A program made the translations under genes and the position numbers. Source: Pseudomonadota bacterium (lineage in GTDB: Bacteria; Pseudomonadota; Gammaproteobacteria; Burkholderiales; Rhodocyclaceae). Taken from it: 57,176 nucleotides of DNA. This document shows positions 1-7,695 of this stretch, piece by piece. The stretch spans positions 1 to 57,176 of the forward strand of contig JAJZSW010000006.1 of NCBI GenBank assembly GCA_021849505.1, read 5' to 3'. Numbering within the stretch: position 1 is the stretch's first letter; each line of letters begins with the position of its first letter. The notes beneath the pieces are model-generated. The model ran no database searches and was not told where the DNA came from. It worked only from the letters and a program-made list of their open reading frames with translations.

Positions 1-153
1 ATAACGCGGCTGATCGCCAGCAGGCGACTCGGGATGGAACAGCGTATAGCGGCTCAAGCCTGCGAAACCCGCCAGTCCGACGGGAAATTCGATCACGCGC
101 TCGGGGGCGACGTCGAGAACCGCGGAAGTGGGTGAATCGATGTTCATGTTCAT
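1..153 (-). CDS. fliW: Flagellar assembly factor FliW, N-terminal part (cut by window edge)
   Basis: The first 51 residues are visible and the gene runs off the left edge. The stretch VIEFPVGLAGFAGL at residues 20-33 matches the FliW signature of a short beta strand followed by an FPxGLxGF turn. FliW proteins bind flagellin and the translational regulator CsrA and so couple flagellin production to assembly. The start ATG at 153 follows GGAG by about 10 bases, and that ribosome site overlaps the stop codon of the SPOR-domain gene, so the two are probably co-translated. An in-frame ATG at 147 is an alternative start. The call rests on a short segment only. Confidence 0.6.
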   Translation of the reverse strand, partial: MNMNIDSPTSAVLDVAPERVIEFPVGLAGFAGLSRYTLFHPESPAGDQPRY

Positions 154-159
154 AAAGGC

Positions 160-942
160 TTATCTCCGGACCAGCAGGCCATCGTCGATGCCCATGCTCT
201 TGAGTTTGGCGCGGGCGGCATCGGCTTCGGCACGCGTCGCGAAGGGACCCACCTGTACCCGCGATTCTATCTGCACGGGGATGCCGGCAGCCTGCAATTT
301 GCTCGCCAGTTCCTCGGCATTGGCGTGATTGCTGAATACACCGACCTGCACGAGAAAACGCTTGGCGCCTTCGACCACCTGCGCCAGCGGCTTTGAGGAC
401 GGCGCGGCTGCCGGGACTTGCGCGGCGATGGGCGCGCTGCGCTCGGGGATCACCTTGGCAATTTCCTGACGCGCGTCCGGCTTGGTGTGCGCCGCGGCGG
501 GGGGCGGGGGCTTGATCGAGGCGGCGCGCGGGGTGGCCGGCACCGTCAGCGGCTTGCCGGCCGGCAAGGGCGCAATCGCATCTTCGCTGCGCTCGGGCAC
601 GGCTTCGGCGACAGTCTCTTCCTTCTTTTCCTCGACGGCCGGCTGCTCTTCCGGTTTGGCCGATTCAGCCGTTGCAGGCGGTTCGATCGGCACGGCGGCC
701 ATCTTCGGCATGGCCGGCGCCTGCGGCTTGTTGAGCACGTCAAATACCGCCAGCCCCCCGAGCAGGCCGAGGATCACCACGCCGGCGACGGCGATCCGCG
801 ACAGCAGCCGTTTTCTGAGAACGCTGTCGTCCGCCGGGTCGTCAGCCGCTGCGCCGGGGCTCGAAGCCGATCCCGGGTTCATATCGCCCGATTCCGGAAT
901 CTCCGGCATTGCGGCTTTCTCCGTCATCTCGGTCTGTACCAT
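160..942 (-). CDS. SPOR-domain membrane protein
   Basis: A protein of 260 residues: a cytoplasmic acidic N-terminus, one membrane helix (IAVAGVVILGLLGGLAVF, about residues 50-67), a long Pro/Ala/Glu/Lys-rich periplasmic linker, and a C-terminal SPOR domain that begins near RFLVQVGVFSNHANAEEL. SPOR domains bind denuded peptidoglycan glycans, usually at the division site, so a role in cell-wall or septum organisation is inferred. The start at 942 is chosen because AAGGAG sits six bases upstream; the frame stays open 45 bases further. The gene begins inside the 3' end of the DUF2802 gene (about 100 bases of out-of-frame overlap) and is followed after six bases by fliW. Confidence 0.8.
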   Translation of the reverse strand: MVQTEMTEKAAMPEIPESGDMNPGSASSPGAAADDPADDSVLRKRLLSRIAVAGVVILGLLGGLAVFDVLNKPQAPAMPKMAAVPIEPPATAESAKPEEQPAVEEKKEETVAEAVPERSEDAIAPLPAGKPLTVPATPRAASIKPPPPAAAHTKPDARQEIAKVIPERSAPIAAQVPAAAPSSKPLAQVVEGAKRFLVQVGVFSNHANAEELASKLQAAGIPVQIESRVQVGPFATRAEADAARAKLKSMGIDDGLLVRR

Positions 943-1525
943 CCTGATCTCCTTCTTCAAATAGGCTTTCGCCGCGGCTGAGGGCATGCACCAGCTCGGC
1001 TTCGGCCAGCGAGATGCCCATGCGGTCGGCGACGTCCTGCGCGGTCAGGCCGCGTTGTGCCAGGGCCAGAGCCTCGGCATAGTGCGGGGAAATGTTGCGC
1101 ACGGCGCGCAGGTCGTCGAGTGCGGTACGCAGTTGCTCGACCTCCTTGCGCAACTGCCGCACTTCGCGCTCAAGGTCGGAACGCGCCAGATGCTCGGCCA
1201 GTTGCTCGCCGAAACCGGACACGGGGGCGGGCGCTTGCGCCGCGGACCTCGCAACGGATGCCGGGCGGGCAAGTATTTCCAGGTCAACCACGTCGTTCCA
1301 TTCAGTGCTCCGGCTGACAGGCAATGGCGCCACGGCCTCAGTCAGCTCGGGCGGTGGTACCGACTCCTGCGTTGCCGTCTCTGCCAGGGGTGGTTCCTGT
1401 TTGCCGGATGCGGCGGGCCGTTTGCCAACCCTCAGCAGCCTGATCACGGTGACCAGCAAATAGATGGCCGCTACCCCCACCAGGAGCAGGATTGCCTCTC
1501 GCCAGCCGAACATCTCCGCTTCCAT
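842..1525 (-). CDS. DUF2802 family membrane-anchored protein
   Basis: About 227 residues: an N-terminal membrane helix (AILLLVGVAAIYLLVTVIRLL), a Pro/Ala-rich linker, a coiled coil (DLEREVRQLRKEVEQLRTAL), and a C-terminal helix-turn-helix-like DUF2802 module with GLTAQDVADRMGISLAEAEL. Function is unknown; the family is found beside flagellar and polar genes in proteobacteria. ATG at 1525 is chosen; an in-frame GTG at 1531 and an ATG at 1513 are alternatives. The last 30 or so residues are read out of frame over the start of the SPOR gene and look low in complexity, so the true ancestral stop may have been lost. Confidence 0.7.
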   Translation of the reverse strand: MEAEMFGWREAILLLVGVAAIYLLVTVIRLLRVGKRPAASGKQEPPLAETATQESVPPPELTEAVAPLPVSRSTEWNDVVDLEILARPASVARSAAQAPAPVSGFGEQLAEHLARSDLEREVRQLRKEVEQLRTALDDLRAVRNISPHYAEALALAQRGLTAQDVADRMGISLAEAELVHALSRGESLFEEGDQDGTDRDDGESRNAGDSGIGRYEPGIGFEPRRSG

Positions 1526-1570
1526 CCGCACCCGACCTCATCCCTTGCCCATTCCCGGGCCTCGCACCGA

Positions 1571-1600
1571 TCATAAACGGGGGCCCCCCCCCTTAAATGG
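1571..1600 (-). promoter_or_regulatory. G/C homopolymer tract in the upstream region of the DUF2802-SPOR-fliW genes
   Basis: On the minus strand nine G are followed directly by five C (plus-strand positions 1579-1592), about 55 bases before the DUF2802 start. A -10-like TATGAT follows the tract, and the tract plus three bases gives exactly 17 bases of spacing to an upstream ATTTAA. The -35 match is poor, so promoter status is tentative. The rest of 1526-1759 shows no gene and no clear terminator. Confidence 0.3.
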
Positions 1601-1759
1601 CAAGCAGGCCTTTGTTTTTGCCGTGTTTTCCCCAAGTCTCTTGAAACCGGCGGCCGGACCCTCATATCTCGTTACAAATTTAGCTTTCGTGGCAGGGAAC
1701 CGGCCGGATTCCACCGGGTCGCATTGTTTTCCCTTCCGTTCAATGAAAGGATTAGCAGC

Positions 1760-1954
1760 ATGAACCGCACACGGCTGACCCTGATCGACGTACTGCAACC
1801 CCGCAGGTTTCAGGGCACTCCGGAGCGCTCCCGGGTCACGCGCACCATCGTCCAACCTGAAATCGATGCCTTCGAGGAGCAGGAAGCACGCAGCATGGCG
1901 CAAAAGTCGGCGCTGGCAGGACGGCATGCCACCGAGACGGCGCTCCAACTCTAA
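1760..1954 (+). CDS. Small hypothetical protein carrying a copy of the dispersed repeat
   Basis: A 64-residue ORF, MNRTRLTLIDVLQPRRF..., not recognised. The ATG at 1760 has AAAGGA eight bases upstream, which supports translation; the longer open frame from 1724 has no better site. It has no membrane segment or signal peptide; the middle is charged (IDAFEEQEARSMAQ). The C-terminal third contains KSALAGRHA, encoded by one copy of the dispersed repeat seen again at 40-45 kb. It ends three bases before the converging thioesterase gene. It may be a real small protein or a remnant. Confidence 0.45.
   Translation: MNRTRLTLIDVLQPRRFQGTPERSRVTRTIVQPEIDAFEEQEARSMAQKSALAGRHATETALQL
1900..1926 (-). repeat. 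Dispersed repeat, copy A (reverse orientation)
   Basis: On the minus strand this reads TGCCGTCCTGCCAGCGCC followed by GACTTTTGC, one mismatch from the common core. It lies in the small ORF at 1760-1954, where it encodes KSALAGR. It is the only copy outside 40-45 kb. Confidence 0.75.
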
Positions 1955-1957
1955 GGG

Positions 1958-2374
1958 TTATTCGACTGGCGGCACCGGTCGTTTGCTGCCATCGGCGTTG
2001 AGGCAGACGTAGGTCAGTGTCGCCTCGGTCACCTTGACCACGATCGGGTGAGCCGGATTGCGTTCAGCGAAGACTTGCACATCGACGGTGATCGATGTAC
2101 GGCCGGTACTCACGATTTTCGCGTAGAAACTCACCACGTCGCCGACCGAGATCGGCTGCTTGAACAGGAATGAATTGACCGCCACCGTCGCGATGCGTCC
2201 CCGTGCCCGGCGCATCGCCGGAATGGCTCCGGCGATGTCGACCTGGGCCATCACCCAGCCGCCGAAAACATCGCCCGAGGCATTCACGTCAGCGGGCATC
2301 GGCATCACCCGCAACACCGGCTCTTCCCCTTTGATCACCACGCCTGAATGCTGGATGTTCATGGCGCCGATCAT
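1958..2374 (-). CDS. Acyl-CoA thioesterase, YciA-type hot-dog fold
   Basis: A 138-residue single hot-dog protein. NASGDVFGGWVMAQVDIAG (about residues 31-49) is the characteristic helix of the YciA/acyl-CoA thioester hydrolase family, with the catalytic Asp in GDVFGG, and the end RPVPPVE is typical. It should hydrolyse acyl-CoA esters in the cytoplasm. The start at 2374 (MIGAMNIQ) follows a G-rich stretch; ATG at 2362 is also possible. It is divergent from the ABC exporter, with only about 31 bases between the two starts, so their promoters must overlap. Confidence 0.85.
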   Translation of the reverse strand: MIGAMNIQHSGVVIKGEEPVLRVMPMPADVNASGDVFGGWVMAQVDIAGAIPAMRRARGRIATVAVNSFLFKQPISVGDVVSFYAKIVSTGRTSITVDVQVFAERNPAHPIVVKVTEATLTYVCLNADGSKRPVPPVE

Positions 2375-2393
2375 ACCCCACCCCCGCCACTGC

Positions 2394-2399
2394 TAGAAT
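2394..2399 (+). promoter_or_regulatory. Extended -10 box for a possible leaderless transcript of the ABC exporter
   Basis: TGCTAGAAT is an extended -10 element. Its last base is followed by six bases and then the ATG at 2406, so transcription would start at or next to the start codon. No good -35 and no ribosome site are seen. Confidence 0.4.
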
Positions 2400-2405
2400 T
2401 TGATC

Positions 2406-4220
2406 ATGCGCCGCGATATCGCCCTGCCGGCCCCGCCGCCTGCGGAACGCCACGACTGGCATACCATAAAGAGACTTTTCCCTTACCTCTGGCAGTGGCG
2501 CGGGCGGGTACTGTTCGCATTGGCCTGCCTGATCGGCGCGAAACTCGCCAATGTCTCGGTGCCGCTGGTGTTCAAGGACATCGTCGATGGCTTCGCCCCG
2601 GCCGATCCAGCCAAAGCCATCCTGATCGCGCCGCTGGCGCTGATCGCTGCTTACGGGGCATTGCGCTTCGGCGTCTCGCTGTTCACCGAACTGCGCGAAC
2701 TGCTGTTCACGCGCGTCACCCAGCGCGCGGTGCGCACCATCGCGCTGCAGGTTTTCGAACACCTGCACGCCCTGTCGCTGCGTTTCCATCTCGAACGCCA
2801 GACCGGCGGCCTGACGCGCGACATCGAGCGCGGCACGCGCGCCATCGGCACGCTGATCAGCTACACGATCTTTTCGGTGCTGCCGACGATCGTCGAGGTC
2901 GCGCTGGTGCTCGGCATCCTGGCGGCGCGCTACGAGCCGAGTTTCGTCCTCATCGCCAGCGGCACCCTGGCCGTCTATATCACCTACACGATCCTGCTCT
3001 CGAACTGGCGCGTGCATCTGCGCCGCGAGGTGAACGAGCTCGACTCGGCCGCCAACACCCGCGCCATCGACAGCCTGCTCAACTACGAGACGGTCAAGTA
3101 CTTCAACAACGAGGGCTGGGAAAAGGCGCGCTACGACCAGCAGATGCAGAAATGGGAGAACGCGCAGATCCGCAGCCAGTATTCCCTGTCCTGGCTCAAC
3201 CTCGGCCAGGCGGGCATCATCGCGGTCGGCGTGTCCCTCATGATGTGGCGCGCGGCCGTGGGTGTGGCAAACGGCACGATGACCGTGGGCGACATCGTGC
3301 TGGTGAATGCCTTCCTGATCCAGCTCTATATCCCGCTCAACTTCCTGGGCGTGCTGTATCGCGAAATCCGCCAGTCGCTCACCGACATCGAGCGCATGTT
3401 CGCCTTGCTCGGCCAGAACAAGGAAATCCAGGATGCGCCGGATGCCCGTCCGCTCGAGGCCGGTCCGTGCGCGGTGCGCTTCGAGAACGTCAGCTTTGCC
3501 TACGAGGCACGCCGGCCGATCCTGCATGACGTCAGCTTTGAAATTCCTGCCGGACGGACGCTGGCAGTGGTCGGCCACAGCGGCTCGGGCAAGAGCACGC
3601 TGGCACGGCTGCTGTTCCGCTTCTACGACGTCAATGGCGGAGCGATCCGCATCAATGGCCAGGACATCCGCCAGCTGACGCAAGCCAGCCTGCGCGCCCG
3701 CATCGGCATCGTGCCGCAGGACACCGTACTGTTCAACGACACGCTCAAATACAACATCCGCTACGGGCGACCCGATGCCAGCTTCGAAGAAGTGCAGGAA
3801 GCGGCCCGGGCCGCTCACCTCGCGGAGTTCATCGAACGGCTGCCCGACGGCTACGACACGCGAGTCGGCGAGCGTGGCCTCAAGCTCTCTGGCGGCGAGA
3901 AGCAGCGCGTCGCGATTGCCCGCACCCTGCTGAAAAACCCCCCGATCCTGATTTTCGACGAAGCCACCTCCGCACTCGACTCGAAGACCGAAAAGGCGAT
4001 CCAGGCGGAGCTGGAGCAAGCCGCCATCGGCCGGACCGCGTTGATCATCGCCCATCGCCTGTCCACAGTCATGAGTGCTGACGAGATTCTGGTACTGGAT
4101 GGGGGTAAAGTCGTCGAGCGCGGCACGCATCGCGCCCTGCTGGAGCGGGATGGTGCCTACGCCCACATGTGGGCATTGCAGCAGCAAGAGAACGATCCGC
4201 CCCCGGGGTACGTGCAATAA
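2406..4220 (+). CDS. ABC exporter, ATM1/heavy-metal type (fused permease and ATPase)
   Basis: A half-transporter of 604 residues: six membrane helices (about 20-310) and an ATPase domain (about 345-590) with Walker A GHSGSGKST, signature LSGGEKQR, Walker B ILIFDEATSALD and switch His in AHRLSTV. The NYETVKYFNNE segment in the membrane domain is typical of the mitochondrial/bacterial Atm1 group, which exports glutathione-type or metal-linked substrates; a homodimer is expected. ATG at 2406 is preferred to TTG at 2400. No Shine-Dalgarno is visible, and a -10-like box ends six bases upstream. A bidirectional terminator follows directly. Confidence 0.85.
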   Translation: MRRDIALPAPPPAERHDWHTIKRLFPYLWQWRGRVLFALACLIGAKLANVSVPLVFKDIVDGFAPADPAKAILIAPLALIAAYGALRFGVSLFTELRELLFTRVTQRAVRTIALQVFEHLHALSLRFHLERQTGGLTRDIERGTRAIGTLISYTIFSVLPTIVEVALVLGILAARYEPSFVLIASGTLAVYITYTILLSNWRVHLRREVNELDSAANTRAIDSLLNYETVKYFNNEGWEKARYDQQMQKWENAQIRSQYSLSWLNLGQAGIIAVGVSLMMWRAAVGVANGTMTVGDIVLVNAFLIQLYIPLNFLGVLYREIRQSLTDIERMFALLGQNKEIQDAPDARPLEAGPCAVRFENVSFAYEARRPILHDVSFEIPAGRTLAVVGHSGSGKSTLARLLFRFYDVNGGAIRINGQDIRQLTQASLRARIGIVPQDTVLFNDTLKYNIRYGRPDASFEEVQEAARAAHLAEFIERLPDGYDTRVGERGLKLSGGEKQRVAIARTLLKNPPILIFDEATSALDSKTEKAIQAELEQAAIGRTALIIAHRLSTVMSADEILVLDGGKVVERGTHRALLERDGAYAHMWALQQQENDPPPGYVQ

Positions 4221-4250
4221 AAAAGCCGGCATAAAGCCGGCTTTTTTATA
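4219..4250. terminator. Bidirectional Rho-independent terminator
   Basis: AAAAAGCCGGC, a five-base loop and GCCGGCTTTTTT form a hairpin with A- and T-tracts on both sides. It serves the ABC exporter (plus) and rplQ (minus), the last gene of the alpha operon. Confidence 0.9.
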
Positions 4251-4265
4251 TTCGGTGAATACCGC

Positions 4266-4658
4266 TTACTCGACGGTTGGCGCTTCGCCCGCTGGCTCCT
4301 CAGGGCGATCGAGCAGTTCGACATAGGCCATCGGCGCATTGTCGCCCACCCGGAAACCCATTTTCAGGATACGCAGATAGCCACCGTTGCGTGCCGCATA
4401 GCGCGGTCCGAGCACATCGAACACCTTGACGACAATCTCGCGATCGCGCAAACGATCGAACGCGAGGCGGCGATTGGCGAGCGAGGGTTTCTTCCCCAAG
4501 GTGATGATCGGTTCTACCACACGGCGCAATTCCTTGGCCTTGGGGAGGGTTGTCTTGATGGCTTCATGGCGTAACAAAGAAACCGCCATGTTGCGCAGCA
4601 TCGCTTGGCGATGGGAGGAGGTACGATTGAGTTTGCGCAGTCCGTTACCGTGACGCAT
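4266..4658 (-). CDS. rplQ: 50S ribosomal protein L17
   Basis: 130 residues starting [20 protein letters not shown], the L17 signature; E. coli L17 has 127. L17 sits at the exit-tunnel side of the large subunit. It is the final gene of the alpha operon (rpsM-rpsK-rpsD-rpoA-rplQ), 88 bases after rpoA, and is followed at once by the bidirectional terminator. The C-terminal tail is acidic ([11 protein letters not shown]). Confidence 0.97.
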   Translation of the reverse strand: MRHGNGLRKLNRTSSHRQAMLRNMAVSLLRHEAIKTTLPKAKELRRVVEPIITLGKKPSLANRRLAFDRLRDREIVVKVFDVLGPRYAARNGGYLRILKMGFRVGDNAPMAYVELLDRPEEPAGEAPTVE

Positions 4659-4746
4659 CTTCTTTTCTTCCTTTCACTTTTCTGTGGCCGCCGCTTGGTG
4701 GAATCATTGCAAGCGACCGGTTAATTGTTGTTGTGAGTTATTGATT

Positions 4747-5736
4747 TCAGCCCATCTTCTCGAGCCCGACCGGCGGCCAGTTCTCGAGTTTCATACCCAG
4801 TGTCAAGCCACGCGAAGCCAGGACTTCCTTGATTTCATTCAGGGACTTGCGACCCAGGTTCGGGGTCTTGAGCAATTCGGTTTCCGTCCGCTGGATCAGG
4901 TCGCCGATGTAATAGATATTCTCGGCCTTCAGGCAGTTCGCCGAGCGCACGGTCAACTCAAGATCGTCGACCGGATGCAGCAGGATCGGATCAACCGTGG
5001 TCTGCTTCGGTGTTTCGATGGAGATCGGCGTCCCTTCGAGATCGGAAAAGACGGACAACTGGTCCATCAGGATCCCGGCCGCATAGCGAATCGACTCCTC
5101 GGGGTCGATGGCGCCGTTAGTCTCGATATCGATGACCAGCTTGTCGAGATCGGTACGCTGCTCGACGCGCGCAGCTTCAACCTGGTAACTGACGCGCCGC
5201 ACCGGGCTGAACGATGCATCCATCAGGATACGGCCGATCGTCTTGTTTTCCTTCGCCGCGGCACGGACGTTGGCGGGCACGTAGCCCCGGCCGGCCTCAA
5301 CCTTGATCTGCATGTCGATCTTCCCGCCCGGCGCCAGATGTGCAATCACATGGTCAGGGTTGATGATCTCGATGTCATGGTTCGCCTCGATGTCGGCAGC
5401 GGTGACCCTGGCTTCCTCACCCTCGCATTTCTTCGAAAGGGTGAGAGTCGTCTCGCCACGGTGATGCAGACGCATGACCACGCCCTTCAGATTGAGCATG
5501 ATATCGACCACGTCCTCGCGTACGCCTTCCAGCGTCGAATATTCGTGCAGAACGCCCTCGATGGTGATCTCGGTCGGCGCTGCTCCAGGCATGGAAGACA
5601 GCAGAATGCGGCGCAACGCATTACCCAGCGTATGGCCAAAACCTCTTTCGAAGGGTTCCATGACAACTCGGGCATGCACGGGCGACAATGCCTGAACGTC
5701 GATGATGCGGGGTTTCAGAAGCGCATGACTTTGCAT
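4747..5736 (-). CDS. rpoA: RNA polymerase alpha subunit
   Basis: 329 residues, same length as E. coli. The N-terminal domain (about 1-230) carries [20 protein letters not shown] for dimerisation and core assembly; the C-terminal domain (about 245-325) has [17 protein letters not shown], the DNA- and activator-binding '265 determinant'. It is the fourth gene of the alpha operon; a strong hairpin separates it from rpsD and may tune its expression relative to the ribosomal proteins. Confidence 0.98.
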   Translation of the reverse strand: MQSHALLKPRIIDVQALSPVHARVVMEPFERGFGHTLGNALRRILLSSMPGAAPTEITIEGVLHEYSTLEGVREDVVDIMLNLKGVVMRLHHRGETTLTLSKKCEGEEARVTAADIEANHDIEIINPDHVIAHLAPGGKIDMQIKVEAGRGYVPANVRAAAKENKTIGRILMDASFSPVRRVSYQVEAARVEQRTDLDKLVIDIETNGAIDPEESIRYAAGILMDQLSVFSDLEGTPISIETPKQTTVDPILLHPVDDLELTVRSANCLKAENIYYIGDLIQRTETELLKTPNLGRKSLNEIKEVLASRGLTLGMKLENWPPVGLEKMG

Positions 5737-5759
5737 CTTCGTACCTCAAATAAACAGAT

Positions 5760-5785
5760 GCGCCCAAGGCAAATGCCTCGGGCGC
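5760..5785 (-). promoter_or_regulatory. Intercistronic hairpin rpsD-rpoA
   Basis: Arms GCGCCCGAGGCA and TGCCTTGGGCGC pair over 12 positions (one G-U) around a two-base centre. It fills the 61-base gap and is followed by ATCTGTTTATTTG. It is probably an attenuator or processing/stability element, because the downstream rpoA must be transcribed. Confidence 0.6.
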
Positions 5786-5797
5786 AAAGGAATGGAA

Positions 5798-6427
5798 TTA
5801 ACGCGAATACAGTTCGACCACGAGGCCTTCCTTGATGGAAGGCGGCAGTTCTTCGCGTGCCGGATAGGCCTTGAATAACCCCTTGCCCGCCTTGACATCG
5901 ACCTCGACCCACTCGGGAAAACCACGCGACTCCGCTGCTTCCATAGCCGCTTTGATGCGCAAATGGGCGCGGGCCGCATCAGTCAGCTGGATCGTGTCGC
6001 CGGGATTGACGTTGAAGGAGGGAATGTTCACACGCTTGCCATTGACCAGTACGCCATTGTGGCGGACGATCTGGCGTGCTTCCGCGCGGGACGCACCGAA
6101 ACCCATCCGGTAAGCGACTGAATCAAGACGTCCTTCGAGAATCTGCAGCAGATTCTCGCCGGTCTGCCCCTTGCGGCGATCGGCTTCGGCGAACGTTTTG
6201 CGGAACTGGCGCTCGAGAACGCCATATAGGCGACGAATCTTCTGTTTTTCGCGCAGTTGCTGGCCATAGCCGGACAGACGCTGGCCAGATTTCTGGCCAT
6301 GCTGGCCAGGCGCATAGGAACGGCGTTCGATGGAGCACTTGTCGGTAAAACACTTTTCGCCCTTGAGGAAGAGTTTCTCTCCCTCGCGACGGCATTGACG
6401 GCATTTCGGATCGAGATTGCGGGCCAC
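5798..6427 (-). CDS. rpsD: 30S ribosomal protein S4, zinc-type
   Basis: 209 residues. S4 nucleates 16S rRNA 5'-domain assembly. The N-terminus has four cysteines (C9, C12, C26, C31), the pattern of zinc-binding S4; the S4 RNA-binding domain follows (about 98-160, LDSVAYRMGFGASRAEARQIVRHNG). In E. coli S4 represses the alpha operon. It lies 24 bases downstream of rpsK. Confidence 0.98.
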   Translation of the reverse strand: MARNLDPKCRQCRREGEKLFLKGEKCFTDKCSIERRSYAPGQHGQKSGQRLSGYGQQLREKQKIRRLYGVLERQFRKTFAEADRRKGQTGENLLQILEGRLDSVAYRMGFGASRAEARQIVRHNGVLVNGKRVNIPSFNVNPGDTIQLTDAARAHLRIKAAMEAAESRGFPEWVEVDVKAGKGLFKAYPAREELPPSIKEGLVVELYSR

Positions 6428-6451
6428 TTGGCTTATTCTCCTTTGCTGCGC

Positions 6452-6841
6452 TTAGATGCGGCGCCGCTTGGGCGGCCGGCAACCATTGTGCGGAATCGGG
6501 GTGATATCGGTAATGCTGCTGATCTTGATACCGAGCGCATTCAAGGCACGCACTGCGGATTCGCGGCCCGGTCCGGGCCCCTTGATGCGGACCTCGAGAT
6601 TCTTGATGCCACATTCCTGAGCCGCTTTCCCGGCTGCTTCAGCCGCAACCTGTGCGGCAAACGGGGTGGACTTGCGCGAACCTTTGAAGCCTGCACCACC
6701 CGAAGTCGCCCATGACAGGGCATTGCCCTGGCGATCGGTAATGGTAATGATGGTGTTGTTGAAAGAAGCGTGAACGTGCGCGATACCCTCAGCAACGTTC
6801 TTCTTAACCTTCTTCCGAACCTTGGTCGTCGTTTTGGCCAT
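6452..6841 (-). CDS. rpsK: 30S ribosomal protein S11
   Basis: 129 residues, as in E. coli. [19 protein letters not shown] and the end [18 protein letters not shown] are diagnostic. S11 lies on the platform next to the decoding site. It starts 18 bases after rpsM, in the alpha operon. Confidence 0.98.
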   Translation of the reverse strand: MAKTTTKVRKKVKKNVAEGIAHVHASFNNTIITITDRQGNALSWATSGGAGFKGSRKSTPFAAQVAAEAAGKAAQECGIKNLEVRIKGPGPGRESAVRALNALGIKISSITDITPIPHNGCRPPKRRRI

Positions 6842-6859
6842 GTTTATCTATCCTGCTGA

Positions 6860-7225
6860 TTATTTCTTGCTGCCGGCAACAGACTTGCGCGGACCCTTGC
6901 GTGTGCGAGCATTGGTACGGGTTCGCTGGCCGCGTACAGGCAATCCACGACGATGACGCACCCCTCGATAACAACCCAAGTCCATGAGGCGCTTGATGCT
7001 CATGGTCACCTCACGGCGCAAATCGCCTTCAACTGCGAATTTACCCACCTCTTCGCGCAGGCGGTCCATATCTGCTTCGGTGAGATCCTTGATCTTCGTT
7101 GTGCGGATCACGCCAGCCGCGTCACAGATCTTCTGCGCACGGGAACGGCCAACACCGAAGATTGCCGTCAGGGCAATCTCGGCATGTTGATGATTCGGAA
7201 TATTTACGCCTGCAATACGGGCCAT
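6860..7225 (-). CDS. rpsM: 30S ribosomal protein S13
   Basis: 121 residues (E. coli 118), [20 protein letters not shown]..., with the basic tail [17 protein letters not shown] that contacts P-site tRNA. S13 bridges the small-subunit head to the large subunit. It is the first gene of the alpha operon, with its own promoter at 7289-7317 and a leader hairpin. Confidence 0.98.
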   Translation of the reverse strand: MARIAGVNIPNHQHAEIALTAIFGVGRSRAQKICDAAGVIRTTKIKDLTEADMDRLREEVGKFAVEGDLRREVTMSIKRLMDLGCYRGVRHRRGLPVRGQRTRTNARTRKGPRKSVAGSKK

Positions 7226-7265
7226 ACGCTTACCTTGTCCCTAATTTCTGATTACGTTCAATAAA

Positions 7266-7287
7266 GCCGGTGAAATCGAGAACCGGC
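7266..7287 (-). promoter_or_regulatory. Leader hairpin of the alpha operon
   Basis: GCCGGT and ACCGGC pair around a ten-base loop, directly downstream of the -10 box, about 40 bases before the rpsM start. It is at the 5' end of the mRNA, a position suited to autoregulation or transcript stability. The E. coli S4 pseudoknot is not obviously reproduced. Confidence 0.45.
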
Positions 7288-7288
7288 G

Positions 7289-7317
7289 ATTATAAGAAAG
7301 TTCCGCCTGCTTTTCAA
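7289..7317 (-). promoter_or_regulatory. Sigma70 promoter of the alpha operon (rpsM)
   Basis: On the minus strand TTGAAA (7312-7317), a 17-base spacer, then TATAAT (7289-7294). The -35 box contains the TGA stop codon of rpmJ (7314-7316). The discriminator is GC-rich (CGCCGG). Confidence 0.8.
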
Positions 7318-7427
7318 CCTTGGCGTTGCTTGTGGCGCGGATCGGCACAGATTACGCGTACCACGCCATTCCGGCGAATAATCTTGCACTTGCGACAAAT
7401 GCGCTTGACTGAAGCCTGTACTCTCAT
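7314..7427 (-). CDS. rpmJ: 50S ribosomal protein L36, zinc-type
   Basis: A 37-residue protein [20 protein letters not shown]... with the zinc ligands C11, C14, C27 and H32, i.e. the Cys-containing form. It is the last gene of the spc operon, between infA and rpsM. Its TGA stop lies inside the -35 box of the rpsM promoter. Confidence 0.95.
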   Translation of the reverse strand: MRVQASVKRICRKCKIIRRNGVVRVICADPRHKQRQG

Positions 7428-7456
7428 GTTTTTTCTCCGCAAAATCCTTTGAATTA

Positions 7457-7675
7457 CTATTTGGCTCGAAATACGATGCGCGCCTTGTTGAGATCATAAG
7501 GCGTCAATTGAACCGTAACCTTGTCACCTGGCAAGATGCGGATGTAATGCATCCGCATCTTGCCGGAAATGTGGCCCAACACAACATGTCCGTTTTCCAA
7601 CTTGACCCGAAATGTGGCGTTCGGCAGGTTTTCCAGCACCTCGCCTTGCATTTCAATTACATCTTCTTTCGCCAT
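7457..7675 (-). CDS. infA: Translation initiation factor IF-1
   Basis: 72 residues, [20 protein letters not shown]..., a single OB fold that occupies the A site during initiation. ATG at 7675 is the conserved start; a four-codon upstream TTG extension is unlikely. It lies between secY (20 bases) and rpmJ, an order common in betaproteobacteria. Confidence 0.97.
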   Translation of the reverse strand: MAKEDVIEMQGEVLENLPNATFRVKLENGHVVLGHISGKMRMHYIRILPGDKVTVQLTPYDLNKARIVFRAK

Positions 7676-7695
7676 GAAATCTCGCAACTTCCCAT

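Noticed and set aside
2289-4232. A 647-codon open frame antisense to the ABC exporter (similar ones at 38888-40951, 47778-49628, 52924-54447 and 55266-57020)
   Set aside because: These mirror real genes in GC-rich DNA, are rich in Arg/Ala/His/Asp, and show no domain or ribosome site.
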